DNA of 64,000 bases from an uncultured Pseudomonas sp. (GTDB lineage Bacteria > Pseudomonadota > Gammaproteobacteria > Pseudomonadales > Pseudomonadaceae). Shown in pieces: positions 1 to 9,590 of this stretch. A model generated the notes under the pieces. That model did not search any database. It saw nothing but the letters and a program-made list of their open reading frames with translations, and was not told the origin of the DNA. Location of the stretch: contig NZ_CAMPHI010000018.1 in assembly GCF_946885955.1 (NCBI RefSeq), forward strand, positions 30,528 through 94,527. The letters run 5' to 3'. The position numbers and the translations under genes were made by a program. Position 1 is the stretch's first letter, and every line of letters starts with the position of its first letter.

Positions 1-1110
1 TTCAACATAGTCGCGGTCGAGGCGGACTGGCCGGACGCCGCACAGCTCGATCGCTTCGCCCGTCAGCGCACGGCCTCGGCCTGGATGCAAACCGCGTTCA
101 CCCGCTTTCCCACCTGGATGTGGCGCAATACCGACGTTTCGCGTTTCATCCATTGGCTGCACCACCACAACCGCTCGCTGGACCAGGCGCAACGCGTCGA
201 ATTCCGCGGCCTGGACGTCTACAGCCTGCGCAACTCGATCGCCGAGGTGTTGCATTACCTCGATCAGGTCGACCCGCAGCAGGCGCAACGGGCACGCCAG
301 CGCTACGGCTGCCTGTCGCCGTGGCAGGATGAACCCTCGCAATATGGTTATTACGTCGAGCACGGCAAGCTAGGCGCCTGCGAAGACGCCGTGGTCGCGC
401 AACTCAACAGCCTGCTGAGCGAGCGTCTCGCCACTTTTGCCCGCGACGACGAGGCCTTCTTCGACGCCGCGCAGAATGCCCGCGTGGTGCGCGCGGCGGA
501 ACAGTACTACCGCGTGATGTACCGTGGCTCGGCGGACTCCTGGAACCTGCGCGACCGGCACATGTTCGAGACCCTGCAACGTCTGCTGAAACACCGTGGT
601 GACAACGCCAAGGCGGTGGTCTGGGCGCACAATTCGCACATCGGCAATGCCAACGCCACAGCCATGGGCTGGCGCGGCGAGTTCAATATCGGCCAGCTCA
701 GCCGCGTCGCCTGGGAACGCGACGCGGTGCTGATCGGCATGGGCACCGACCACGGCCAGGTCGCTGCGGCCGACGACTGGGACGGTGAGATGCGTATCAA
801 GGATGTGCGCCCTTCGCGGCCGGACAGCTGGGAATATCAATTCCACCGCAGCGGCCTCGGTGCCGCCCTGCTCGATTGGCGCGAGCCAGGCCGGCAAGCG
901 CTCCGCGACGTGCTGTCGGAGCCATTACTGGAACGTGCCATCGGGGTGATCTACCGCCCGCAAACCGAGCTGCAGAGCCACTACTTCCCGGCGGTGCTCG
1001 CCGAGCAGTTCGACGCCTATATCTGGCTCGACGAGACCCGAGCGGTGAAGCCCCTGGCCACGCCCGGCAGCCTGAGCCACGACGACGAAACCTACCCGTT
1101 CGGCCTGTAG
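1..1110 (+). CDS. erythromycin esterase family protein (5' end outside window)
   Basis: The reading frame is open from base 1, so the gene begins upstream; 369 residues are visible. It matches the erythromycin-esterase / succinoglycan-biosynthesis-like family: the segment VVWAHNSHIGNA carries the His-rich active-site signature, and the C-terminal part ends in the usual F-D-A-Y-I-W-L-D-E-T block. Family members hydrolyse macrolide lactones or act on unknown esters; chromosomal Pseudomonas copies have no proven substrate. No signal peptide can be judged because the start is missing. The ATG at 85 is internal, since coding sequence of the same character precedes it. Family is fairly sure, substrate unknown. 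Confidence 0.85.
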   Translation, partial: FNIVAVEADWPDAAQLDRFARQRTASAWMQTAFTRFPTWMWRNTDVSRFIHWLHHHNRSLDQAQRVEFRGLDVYSLRNSIAEVLHYLDQVDPQQAQRARQRYGCLSPWQDEPSQYGYYVEHGKLGACEDAVVAQLNSLLSERLATFARDDEAFFDAAQNARVVRAAEQYYRVMYRGSADSWNLRDRHMFETLQRLLKHRGDNAKAVVWAHNSHIGNANATAMGWRGEFNIGQLSRVAWERDAVLIGMGTDHGQVAAADDWDGEMRIKDVRPSRPDSWEYQFHRSGLGAALLDWREPGRQALRDVLSEPLLERAIGVIYRPQTELQSHYFPAVLAEQFDAYIWLDETRAVKPLATPGSLSHDDETYPFGL

Positions 1111-1173
1111 CGAAGCGGAGTCAGGCCCGCAGTCAGCCTGAAAAAAACGGTAACCGTCGCCGGGCGGGGCTAT

Positions 1174-1473
1174 TCAGCCCAGGGAGCGTCGGCTATCGCC
1201 CTCTACGTTCACCGAACGCAGATGCACCTCTTCGATCGCCACAGCGCGCGCTGGCGGCTCCCCGGACAGCTTGCCGATCAACCCCCATTGCCGATCGAGT
1301 TCCTTGCTCACCGCTTCCATTCTGCTGATCATCCGCGCCGCTGCCGCGCGCGTTTCCGGCTCAGAGCTGCGCAGCAGATCAAACGACATAGAGGTGATGG
1401 CCGCAGTCAGGTGGGTGACGCTACGCGCCGATAGCGCGAGGAGTTCAGTGAGCTGCTGTTCATTGTCGGTCAT
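1174..1473 (-). CDS. small conserved-looking hypothetical protein, 99 aa
   Basis: Not recognised. The 99-residue product is mostly helical and charged (starts MTDNEQQLTELLALSARS), with no signal peptide, membrane segment, cysteine or metal motif. Repeated Ala/Arg/Glu heptad-like spacing in residues 30-70 suggests a short helical bundle or coiled coil. It lies tail to tail with the esterase gene and is the only gene-like frame on this stretch. The upstream sequence has only a weak purine-rich ribosome site. The antisense frames covering it are shorter and look less protein-like. It could be a small regulator or phasin-like helical protein, but nothing in the sequence decides this. Confidence 0.6.
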   Translation of the reverse strand: MTDNEQQLTELLALSARSVTHLTAAITSMSFDLLRSSEPETRAAAARMISRMEAVSKELDRQWGLIGKLSGEPPARAVAIEEVHLRSVNVEGDSRRSLG

Positions 1474-1628
1474 TGGCCGGCCGTCCTTGCAAATGCACAG
1501 ATGTTAGGAAGGGATACAGCTAATCCGTTTGGATAGCCGCCGGCACGATTGGTTCGCCGCCGCTGGCCGAGCGGTCGGGGGGCCTGAGCCATGGTCTGAA
1601 GACAGCGCAACCAGCTATTTGCGCCAGC

Positions 1629-1662
1629 GAGTCGCTCGGACCGGTCCTGGCCCGAGCGACTC
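1629..1662. repeat. perfect 11-bp inverted repeat (hairpin)
   Basis: GAGTCGCTCGG (1629-1639) and CCGAGCGACTC (1652-1662) are perfect inverted repeats with a 12-base loop. The hairpin lies 25 bp beyond the stop of the minus-strand gene at 1687-3090, where a terminator is expected, but it has no T run on either strand. It may be a Rho-type 3' end stabiliser or a repetitive palindrome. Confidence 0.5.
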
Positions 1663-1686
1663 ATGGGGAGAACGACTCGACGGGAA

Positions 1687-3090
1687 TCAGCCGCCGCAAC
1701 AACCGCAGACGGACATCTTGCCCGGCTCGGTGGTGGTCCAGTTGCCGTTCCAGCCGCCATTGGTTTTACAGGTCTGCGGGCATTTCTGCTCGGCGTCGGC
1801 ATCGTTCCAGATCGGTCCGGCCTGCACATCGGTAGGCGTGGCGCACTGCCCTCCCATGATGTCGTCGAAGATATGGCTCAGGCCCGACGACGGCAGGGTG
1901 TTACTGACTTTCGAACCGTCGAAGTTATGGCAGCCGAAGCAGTTGGAGACGAACGACGAGGTAAGGTCGACGTTCTGGTGGGTGGTTTCCATCACCGTGT
2001 TGGCCAGGCGCATCGAACCGCGCTGGTTGGAGACGATGGCGGACGGCTGGGTAACGTCGTTTTCCCAGAGCGCGCCGACCATCTTGTAGTTCTGCCACAC
2101 CGACATCGGGCTGTCGCTGCCCAGGGCGGTGAGGAAGCCCTGAATTTGCGTATTCATGGAGTCGATAATGGCGATATTGTCGGCACCTTCATGGTCGCTC
2201 GGGTCCGTACCATCGTGGAACACCTGGCAGATTTCCGAGGCGGGGCCAGTGATGCTGGTGGCGGGCGTGGCGGCGTTGAATTTGCAGGCACCGGTGATGG
2301 TCGGCAGCTGGGCGACGCAGGTCGAGCTGGCGAACGACCAGCCGGACGCCGGCGCGGTGCCCGGGTTCGAACACTCAGGGGCGTTGCTGCGATGTTCGAA
2401 GGTGACCCAGATGAATTCCGGATGCAGGGCGGTGGCGATCACCATGTGGAAGCCGATCATGCCGAGCAATTCGGTGCCGGGCACACCATCGATATCCGCT
2501 TCCATCCAGTAGTAATTGGCCTTTTCCGCATCGGTGATGACGCGCCAGGCGGTCTTCATCTCGGTGGTACCGGAGGGAAATTGTGGCGCCGACTGGATCT
2601 GCCCGACGTCGCAAAGGTTGCGACTGAAGCGCACGTCATAAAACACCACGCTGCCGTTCTGGTCGTAGATTGTGTCCTCGCCGCCGGCCTGGCCGATGCG
2701 CTCGGGAATGATAAATGGCGTATTGGCCTCCTGGGGCTTCTCGACGCGCACGAACATGACTTTCTGTGGGGCATTGGCCGCGCAGGAATCTCCCTCGAGC
2801 TGCAGCACCGGGTAGTTGGCCGCGACTTCGAAGTTGCGCAGGCTGGCGTCACTCTTCGACGGACTCACCAGGTCGAAGAACCATTGCCAGCTGAATTGGT
2901 AGAAGTCGCAGAACTGCGCGTTGCTGCCGTTGGGAATTTCGCTTGGCGGGTTGGGGCTGGTAATCCAGCTCGAACTGGCCTCGCAGACGGGCGTAGCAGC
3001 CATGACACCTCGCGCGCTGAGCGAGGCGAATAGCAGCAATAGCGATAGAAGTACGAACCTGATCAGGCTTGGGTTAAGTGTGCGGATCAT
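1687..3090 (-). CDS. secreted protein with a single CxxCH (putative monoheme) motif
   Basis: 467 residues from the ATG at 3090, preferred because GGAGATAAC lies just upstream; an ATG at 3120 is possible. Residues 1-32 form a signal peptide (hydrophobic LLSLLLLFA core, then V-M-A-A). The mature protein is rich in Asn, Ser and Gly. About 70 residues from the end it has CFGCHNFDG, a c-type heme attachment motif, and it finishes with a Cys-rich tail (VCGCCGG). Several other cysteines could form disulphides in the periplasm. I do not recognise the family; a periplasmic cytochrome-like or electron-acceptor protein is an inference from the one CxxCH. It stands alone, with no other redox gene adjacent. 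Confidence 0.65.
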   Translation of the reverse strand: MIRTLNPSLIRFVLLSLLLLFASLSARGVMAATPVCEASSSWITSPNPPSEIPNGSNAQFCDFYQFSWQWFFDLVSPSKSDASLRNFEVAANYPVLQLEGDSCAANAPQKVMFVRVEKPQEANTPFIIPERIGQAGGEDTIYDQNGSVVFYDVRFSRNLCDVGQIQSAPQFPSGTTEMKTAWRVITDAEKANYYWMEADIDGVPGTELLGMIGFHMVIATALHPEFIWVTFEHRSNAPECSNPGTAPASGWSFASSTCVAQLPTITGACKFNAATPATSITGPASEICQVFHDGTDPSDHEGADNIAIIDSMNTQIQGFLTALGSDSPMSVWQNYKMVGALWENDVTQPSAIVSNQRGSMRLANTVMETTHQNVDLTSSFVSNCFGCHNFDGSKVSNTLPSSGLSHIFDDIMGGQCATPTDVQAGPIWNDADAEQKCPQTCKTNGGWNGNWTTTEPGKMSVCGCCGG

Positions 3091-3455
3091 TATTGTTATC
3101 TCCATGTATGAACAAAGCATCCGATCGGCAAAGCACTGTGGCGGATTTCAGCTGCGTGGGTACGCCTCCTGGGCGTGGGCGTGTGGTTGTGGATGGCATG
3201 GGCGCCGAAGAAAGCAGGAAGCAGCGCGGCTACGACCCGTCGATAGCTGACGGGGTGGTGGCTCAAGCGATGCGGATCGAGGCGAGACGGTAGGCGGCTG
3301 AGTGGCTCCTGCCTGCGGATGCTCCCTGCTCTGAATTGACGCTAGAAGAGCACCGGGCGCTTGGCAAGGAGAGATGTAAAGGCGCCAGTGGAAATTTTTC
3401 GGATGGCGATCGGAGGCGGAATCTGCGGCCGACCGCGGCGGGCAAAAATGCGCGG
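3091..3455. other. 365-bp intergenic region, no gene recognised
   Basis: This gap lies between the start of the CxxCH protein gene and the stop of the methyltransferase gene, both on the minus strand. Short frames exist on both strands, but none has a protein-like composition or ribosome site. It should hold the promoter of the CxxCH protein gene and the 3' end of the methyltransferase transcript, but I see no convincing -35/-10 pair or T-tailed hairpin. Confidence 0.4.
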
Positions 3456-4400
3456 CTATGCCGGCGCCAGTTCGAATACCAGAGCCTTGAGACCGCCCTG
3501 CGGGTCGCGGTCGGCAAACTCCGGCGGGTTGTCCAGGCGCTGGACGAAGCGCAGGCCCGGTGCATGCTCGGCGACGCCCTCGATGAGAAATTCCGCCCTG
3601 GTCTGGGGGTCGTTGACACAGGCCAGCACCTGGCCGCCGACGCTGAGCAGCTCGGGCAGGCGTCGGAGGATTTTCTGGTAATCCTGGCTCAGCACGAAGC
3701 TGCCCTTCTGGAACGACGGCGGGTCGATGATGATCAGGTCATAGGGCCCGTACTTGCGCACCTTGCTCCACGATTTGAACAACTCGTGTCCAAGAAAGCT
3801 CACCCGGCTCAAGTCATGGCCGTTGAGTCGATGGTTGTCGCGGCCGCGGCTGAGGGCGGCCTTGGCCATGTCCAGGTTGACCACCTGCTGCGCACCGCCG
3901 GCAATCGCCGCCACGGAAAAGCCGCAGGTATAGGCGAACAGGTTGAGCACCCGCCGACCATGGGCGTTGGCCTGCACCCATTGGCGGCCGTAGCGCATGT
4001 CCAGAAACAGCCCGCTGTTCTGGTTTTTGCCCAGGTCCAGGGTGAAATGCAGGCCGTGCTCACTGATCGGCCAGGCGCCCACGGGTTCGCCGAGCAGCCA
4101 CTCGCCGGGACTGTCCGGCAGATAACGATGTTGCAGCAACAAGCCACGGGCTCCGCTCAAACGCCAAGGTGACGACTGGCCGAGCGTCGTCAGCATCAGT
4201 TTCAACGCCTGCAATTCGGCGGCGTCCGGAGCGCGGAACAGCACCACCAGCAGCACACCCTGCAGCCAGTCGACGGTAATCTGTTCGAGGCCCGGCCAGC
4301 ATTGCCCGCGGCCATGCAATAGCCGGCGGGTTTCCTCGGGCGCGGGGTTCAGGGCGCAAAGCAGGTGCTGTTGCAGAGTGGCGATGGCGCTGCTGTTCAT
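3456..4400 (-). CDS. class I SAM-dependent methyltransferase, RlmI/RlmK-like
   Basis: 314 residues from the ATG at 4400; a longer frame to 4448 adds 16 residues of poor composition. The middle carries a Rossmann methyltransferase: VLNLFAYTCGFSVAA is motif I, VNLDMAKAALSRGRDN is the acidic-loop SAM site, and IIIDPPSFQKGSF is motif IV with the DPPS-F signature of 23S rRNA m5C methyltransferases of the RlmI/RlmK group. The N-terminal 110 residues lack an obvious PUA or THUMP domain. An rRNA or other nucleic-acid base methyltransferase is likely; the target base is unknown. It is transcribed away from the divergent nitroreductase gene. Confidence 0.85.
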   Translation of the reverse strand: MNSSAIATLQQHLLCALNPAPEETRRLLHGRGQCWPGLEQITVDWLQGVLLVVLFRAPDAAELQALKLMLTTLGQSSPWRLSGARGLLLQHRYLPDSPGEWLLGEPVGAWPISEHGLHFTLDLGKNQNSGLFLDMRYGRQWVQANAHGRRVLNLFAYTCGFSVAAIAGGAQQVVNLDMAKAALSRGRDNHRLNGHDLSRVSFLGHELFKSWSKVRKYGPYDLIIIDPPSFQKGSFVLSQDYQKILRRLPELLSVGGQVLACVNDPQTRAEFLIEGVAEHAPGLRFVQRLDNPPEFADRDPQGGLKALVFELAPA

Positions 4401-4586
4401 CGGTCGACGGCGGTTCCGGAGGGTGACGGCCCGGCAGTTTAAGCCCAATGGCGATGCAAGGGGCGCCTGCGACGCGCCGGGCTCTGATCACCTGAATCGA
4501 TAGGTTCGATCAGGAATGCTCGATGGAAGTGATCATGCGCAAGCCCTAGCATGATCGGCTTTCCAATCACCGTTCCAGGAACCGCC

Positions 4587-5189
4587 ATGCATATTGAAGA
4601 AGCTATCCGCAGTCGCCGTGCCGTCAAGGGTTATGACCCGGCATTCGTCCTCAGCCAGGAAACCAAGGACGAGCTGCTGCAGCTCGCGCAGCTCGCGCCG
4701 TCGGCGTTCAACCTGCAGCATGTGCGCTTCGTCGAGGTCAGCGACCCGGCGCTGCGTCAGCAGCTCCGCGAAGTGGCGTGGGGTCAGGCACAGGTCACCG
4801 ATGCCTCGATGCTGGTGGTGGTGTGCGCCAAGCTCGACAGCTGGGAGCAGGATGTCATCCGGGTCTGGGACGGCGCCCCTGCGGAAGTGCAGGCGTTCAT
4901 GGCCGGCGCCATCGACAACTACTACCGCGACAAACCGCAGGTGCAGCGTGACGAGACCATGCGTAGCTGTGGCCTGATGGCGCAAACCCTGATGCTCGCC
5001 GCACGTGGCAAGGGTCTCGATTCCTGCCCCATGGACGGTTTCGATTTCGACGCCGTAGGCAAGCTGATCAACCTGCCCGACAACCATGTGATCGCATTGA
5101 TGGTCGCGGTAGGGAAAAAGACCGTGGAACCGAAGCCACGTATCGGCAAACTGCCGTTCGATGAAGTGGTGATCCGCAACCGTTTCTAG
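4587..5189 (+). CDS. nitroreductase family protein
   Basis: 200 residues starting at the ATG at 4587 (MHIEEAIRSRRAVKGY), behind a CCAGGA ribosome site; an upstream GTG-type start at 4551 is less likely. The N-terminal I-x-x-R-R-A-V/S-K-x-Y pattern, the APSAFNLQ FMN-contact segment and the C-terminal MVAVGKK block are typical of NfsB/RutE-like flavin reductases. Such enzymes bind FMN as dimers and reduce quinones or nitro compounds with NAD(P)H. The length is normal. It is divergent from the methyltransferase and followed at 160 bp by a monooxygenase, but there is no sign of an operon. Physiological substrate unknown. Confidence 0.88.
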   Translation: MHIEEAIRSRRAVKGYDPAFVLSQETKDELLQLAQLAPSAFNLQHVRFVEVSDPALRQQLREVAWGQAQVTDASMLVVVCAKLDSWEQDVIRVWDGAPAEVQAFMAGAIDNYYRDKPQVQRDETMRSCGLMAQTLMLAARGKGLDSCPMDGFDFDAVGKLINLPDNHVIALMVAVGKKTVEPKPRIGKLPFDEVVIRNRF

Positions 5190-5348
5190 CGTCCGGCCAT
5201 GCGTCAACCGGCAGTTTTTTACTGTCGCACCTGCACTTTTCGTCGATCTGGGCCATAACTAAGGGTCGGCGCCAGTATCTGGCGGGATCATCGAGTACAG
5301 GCCCATGGTCAACACCCTGGGCACGGACGAATGGCGCGGGGAGCGGGT

Positions 5349-6875
<1,527 letters not shown>

Positions 6876-6934
6876 GCCAAACGCTATAGATGTTTAGCGC
6901 AAATCACCTACAAGCCAATAGCAGATCGCCACTT

Positions 6935-6964
6935 TTTGACAGGTCAAAGTGCCACTACTCTATG
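6935..6964 (+). promoter_or_regulatory. possible promoter with an overlapping operator dyad
   Basis: TTGACA (6936-6941) is a perfect -35 hexamer. Seventeen bases on, TCTATG (6959-6964) is only a weak -10. The -35 overlaps a perfect dyad TTTGAC-AG-GTCAAA (6935-6948), an arrangement expected where a repressor or activator controls the 53-residue gene downstream. Sequence evidence only. Confidence 0.3.
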
Positions 6965-7039
6965 TGACATCACTCACGGATGAGCCGTATCTACGTACTC
7001 CTCCCCCTTTTTGTCATAGGTAGTAGAAGGGACTCCACC

Positions 7040-7201
7040 ATGAAAGAACAACGCTATCTCCCCGAACTTCGTATCCACATCGAAAAATTGCTCGGCAACG
7101 GCTGGGTCATTACCTCGCGCAGCCCGCTGAGATTGCAAAACGGCCACCGCAGCCTGCTGGTCACGCATGGCATGCTGATCTGCGAAGGCCTGGCCGCCTG
7201 A
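7040..7201 (+). CDS. small hypothetical protein, 53 aa
   Basis: The ATG at 7040 has AGAAGGGA ten bases upstream, a strong ribosome site. The product starts MKEQRYLPELRIHIEKLLGNG and ends LLVTHGMLICEGLAA; it is amphipathic, with no membrane segment, and has one cysteine. I do not recognise a family. The clean ribosome site, the possible promoter about 80 bp upstream and the absence of a better frame on either strand support a real small gene. It sits alone between the monooxygenase and the convergent LysR gene. The larger in-frame start at 6980 has no ribosome site and is rejected. Confidence 0.6.
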   Translation: MKEQRYLPELRIHIEKLLGNGWVITSRSPLRLQNGHRSLLVTHGMLICEGLAA

Positions 7202-7257
7202 TTCACCGTCGACGCTGACCCTCCCCGCCTCCAGGCCGGCAGACCTCGCACTGCCGG

Positions 7258-8160
7258 CTATTCAGTGCGCCCAGCCAACGCCACTATTCGCTCGATCAAC
7301 CACTGCAAGGCCGCATCGCGCTGGCGTTGCGCGAGGCTGACGATACTCAGATGGAAAGGCCCGAGTTCGAACGGCAGATCGAACAACTGCAGCGGCAACA
7401 AAGCCGCGAAATAGCGCGCCAACTGGCTGGGCAGTACCGCCGCCAGCTCGCTGCTGGCCACGATATGCGCGGCCTGCAGGTAATTCGGCGTGGTGTAGAT
7501 GATTTCCCGGCTCAGTCCCTGTTCTCCCAGCCACTGGTCGACCATGCCGCGGGTCTGACCACCATGCACCCACAAATGCCGCAAGCGTAGAAAGGTCTGC
7601 AAATCCAGCTCGCCCGCCACTTGCGGGTGCCCACGACGCAGCGCCAATTGCAGGGTTTCGCTCATCCAGTGACGGCGGGCGAAGCGTGTCGGCAGCGTCT
7701 CGAAGCGCCCCACCACCAGATCCAGCTCGCCTTTATCCAGCGCCTCCGCGGGCAGGGTCGAACCCAGATGATGGATATCGAGGCGGATACCCGGCGCCAG
7801 TTCGCTGAGCTGCTGCACCAGGCGCGGCATGCAAATCAGTTCGACGTAGTCGGTGACCGCAATGCTGAAATGCTGGTGGCTGCTGGAAGGGTCGAATACC
7901 TCGGCACCGCTCAAACTCTGCTCGACCAGCTGCAAGGCAGCGCGTATCGGGGCCTCCAGGGCCAGCGCCCGCGGCGTCGGTTGCATGCTGCGGCCGACCC
8001 GCACCAGCAACGGGTCGTCGAGCAACTCGCGCAGCCGACCAAGCGCGTTACTGACCGCCGGCTGGCTCAGCGCCAGGCGTTCGGCCGCGCGCGAGACATT
8101 GTGCTCGCGCATCAGGGCATCGAATATCCGCAGCAGGTTCAGATCGAAATTCGGCAGCAC
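7258..8160 (-). CDS. LysR family transcriptional regulator
   Basis: 300 residues from a GTG at 8160 (VLPNFDLNLLRIFDALM, the standard LysR N-terminus); the frame continues to 8244, but the added residues are not LysR-like. The HTH is clear: NVSRAAERLALSQPAVSNAL at about residues 20-40. The rest is a substrate-binding co-inducer domain of normal length. It is divergent from the 3-hydroxyacyl-CoA dehydrogenase gene with about 190 bp between, the classical LysR layout, so it probably controls that catabolic set and itself. The effector is unknown, plausibly a CoA thioester or its acid. Confidence 0.92.
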   Translation of the reverse strand: MLPNFDLNLLRIFDALMREHNVSRAAERLALSQPAVSNALGRLRELLDDPLLVRVGRSMQPTPRALALEAPIRAALQLVEQSLSGAEVFDPSSSHQHFSIAVTDYVELICMPRLVQQLSELAPGIRLDIHHLGSTLPAEALDKGELDLVVGRFETLPTRFARRHWMSETLQLALRRGHPQVAGELDLQTFLRLRHLWVHGGQTRGMVDQWLGEQGLSREIIYTTPNYLQAAHIVASSELAAVLPSQLARYFAALLPLQLFDLPFELGPFHLSIVSLAQRQRDAALQWLIERIVALAGRTE

Positions 8161-8248
8161 GTTAAGGCCTGAGGTTTTATGGCGCGAACGCCGACATGGG
8201 TGAAATCCGGCAACTGCGCCATGCGGGCTGGAGCACAGGTGCAAATAT

Positions 8249-8263
8249 ATTCAGTAAACGAAT
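8249..8263. promoter_or_regulatory. LysR box candidate (ATTC-N7-GAAT)
   Basis: ATTC-AGTAAAC-GAAT is a perfect 4-bp dyad with T-N11-A spacing, the generic LysR recognition pattern, placed between the divergent LysR and hydroxyacyl-CoA dehydrogenase genes. A second dyad, CAAGAC (8275-8280) with GTCTTG (8301-8306), lies closer to the target gene. The region is AT-rich compared with its surroundings, as expected for the control region. Confidence 0.45.
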
Positions 8264-8348
8264 AGCACATATCACAAGACTAAATTTCAAAAATACTACC
8301 GTCTTGCTTATGGTGATGCGAATTTTCTTCGGCATATGAGGCATGACC

Positions 8349-9590
8349 ATGAGCCACGCTGTTTTCTCCATCACCCAGGCGGCCGTGATCGGTGCTGGCA
8401 CCATGGGCCGCGGCATCGTCATGAGTTTGGCCAACGCCGGCATCCCGGTGCTGTGGCTGGACAACAACCCGCAGATGCTCGAACAGGCGCTGAAAGCCGT
8501 GGCCGAGACTCAGGCGCATAACCTCAAACTCGGGCGCATCGATCAGGCCGAGGCCGACGCCCGCCTGGCCCGTATCGTCCCGGTGAGCGACTATGCGGCG
8601 CTGGGCACGGCCGATCTGGTGATCGAGGCGGTGTACGAGAATCTCGAACTCAAGCAGCAGATCTTTCGCACGCTGGATGCTCTGCTCAAACCCTCTGCGA
8701 TTCTCGCCAGCAACACCTCGGCGCTGGATATCGACGCCATTGCCGCCGTTACCCAGCGCCCGCAGCAGGTGCTCGGCCTGCACTTTTTCAGCCCGGCGCA
8801 CATCATGAAGCTGCTGGAAATCGTCCGCGGCGCGCGCACCAGCCAGGCCGTGCTCGACACCGCTTTGGCACTCGGCCAGCGCATCGGCAAGGTCAGCGTG
8901 GTAGCCGGCAACTGCGACGGTTTTATCGGCAACCGCATGCTGCACACCTATGTACGCGAGGCGCGGATGATGCTGCTGGAGGGCGCCTATCCGCATCAGG
9001 TGGACGCGGCGCTGCAGGGCTTCGGCTTCGCCATGGGCCCGTTCCGCATGTACGACGTAGTGGGGATCGATCTGGAATGGCGCGCCCGCGAACTCGCCGG
9101 CCGCGGCCAGGACGAGCCGACGGTGCAGGTGGACAACCGCCTCTGCGAACTCGGCCGTTTCGGCCAGAAGGCCGGCATGGGCTACTACCGCTACGCCGAG
9201 GGCAGCCGCCAGGCCGAGCACGACCCCGAAGTCGACGCCTTGGTGCAGCGGGTCGCCGAGCAGCTGGGCTTTGTCCGGCGCGATATCGACACCACGGAAA
9301 TCCTCGAACGCTGCCTGCTCGCCCTGGTCAACGAAGGGGCAAAGATTCTCGAAGAAAATATCGCCGCCAGCAGTCATGACATCGACCTGGTGTACCTCAA
9401 CGGCTACGGCTTCCCAGCCGACAAGGGCGGGCCCATGGCCTGGGCCGACAGCCAGGGCGTGGCGGCGATCGAGCAGCGCTTGAAAGCCTTGCAGCCGCTG
9501 TTCGGCGACCACTGGCAGCCGGCCAAATTGATCGGGCTTCTGGCGGCTGACGGCAAGCGTTTCGCCGACGTACGCGAGGGCCAGCTATGA
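8349..9590 (+). CDS. 3-hydroxyacyl-CoA dehydrogenase (monofunctional, FadB2-like)
   Basis: 413 residues from the ATG at 8349, seven bases after TGAGG; the ATG at 8343 is too close to that site. GAGTMGRGIVMSLANAG at residues 14-30 is the NAD-binding turn, and HFFSPAHIMKLLEIV is the His/Ser catalytic block of the family. The C-terminal helical domain appears twice, as in the dehydrogenase half of FadB, but no enoyl-CoA hydratase domain is fused. It oxidises L-3-hydroxyacyl-CoA to 3-ketoacyl-CoA. Its stop overlaps the start of the acyl-CoA dehydrogenase gene (ATGA), so the two are translationally coupled. Confidence 0.92.
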   Translation: MSHAVFSITQAAVIGAGTMGRGIVMSLANAGIPVLWLDNNPQMLEQALKAVAETQAHNLKLGRIDQAEADARLARIVPVSDYAALGTADLVIEAVYENLELKQQIFRTLDALLKPSAILASNTSALDIDAIAAVTQRPQQVLGLHFFSPAHIMKLLEIVRGARTSQAVLDTALALGQRIGKVSVVAGNCDGFIGNRMLHTYVREARMMLLEGAYPHQVDAALQGFGFAMGPFRMYDVVGIDLEWRARELAGRGQDEPTVQVDNRLCELGRFGQKAGMGYYRYAEGSRQAEHDPEVDALVQRVAEQLGFVRRDIDTTEILERCLLALVNEGAKILEENIAASSHDIDLVYLNGYGFPADKGGPMAWADSQGVAAIEQRLKALQPLFGDHWQPAKLIGLLAADGKRFADVREGQL

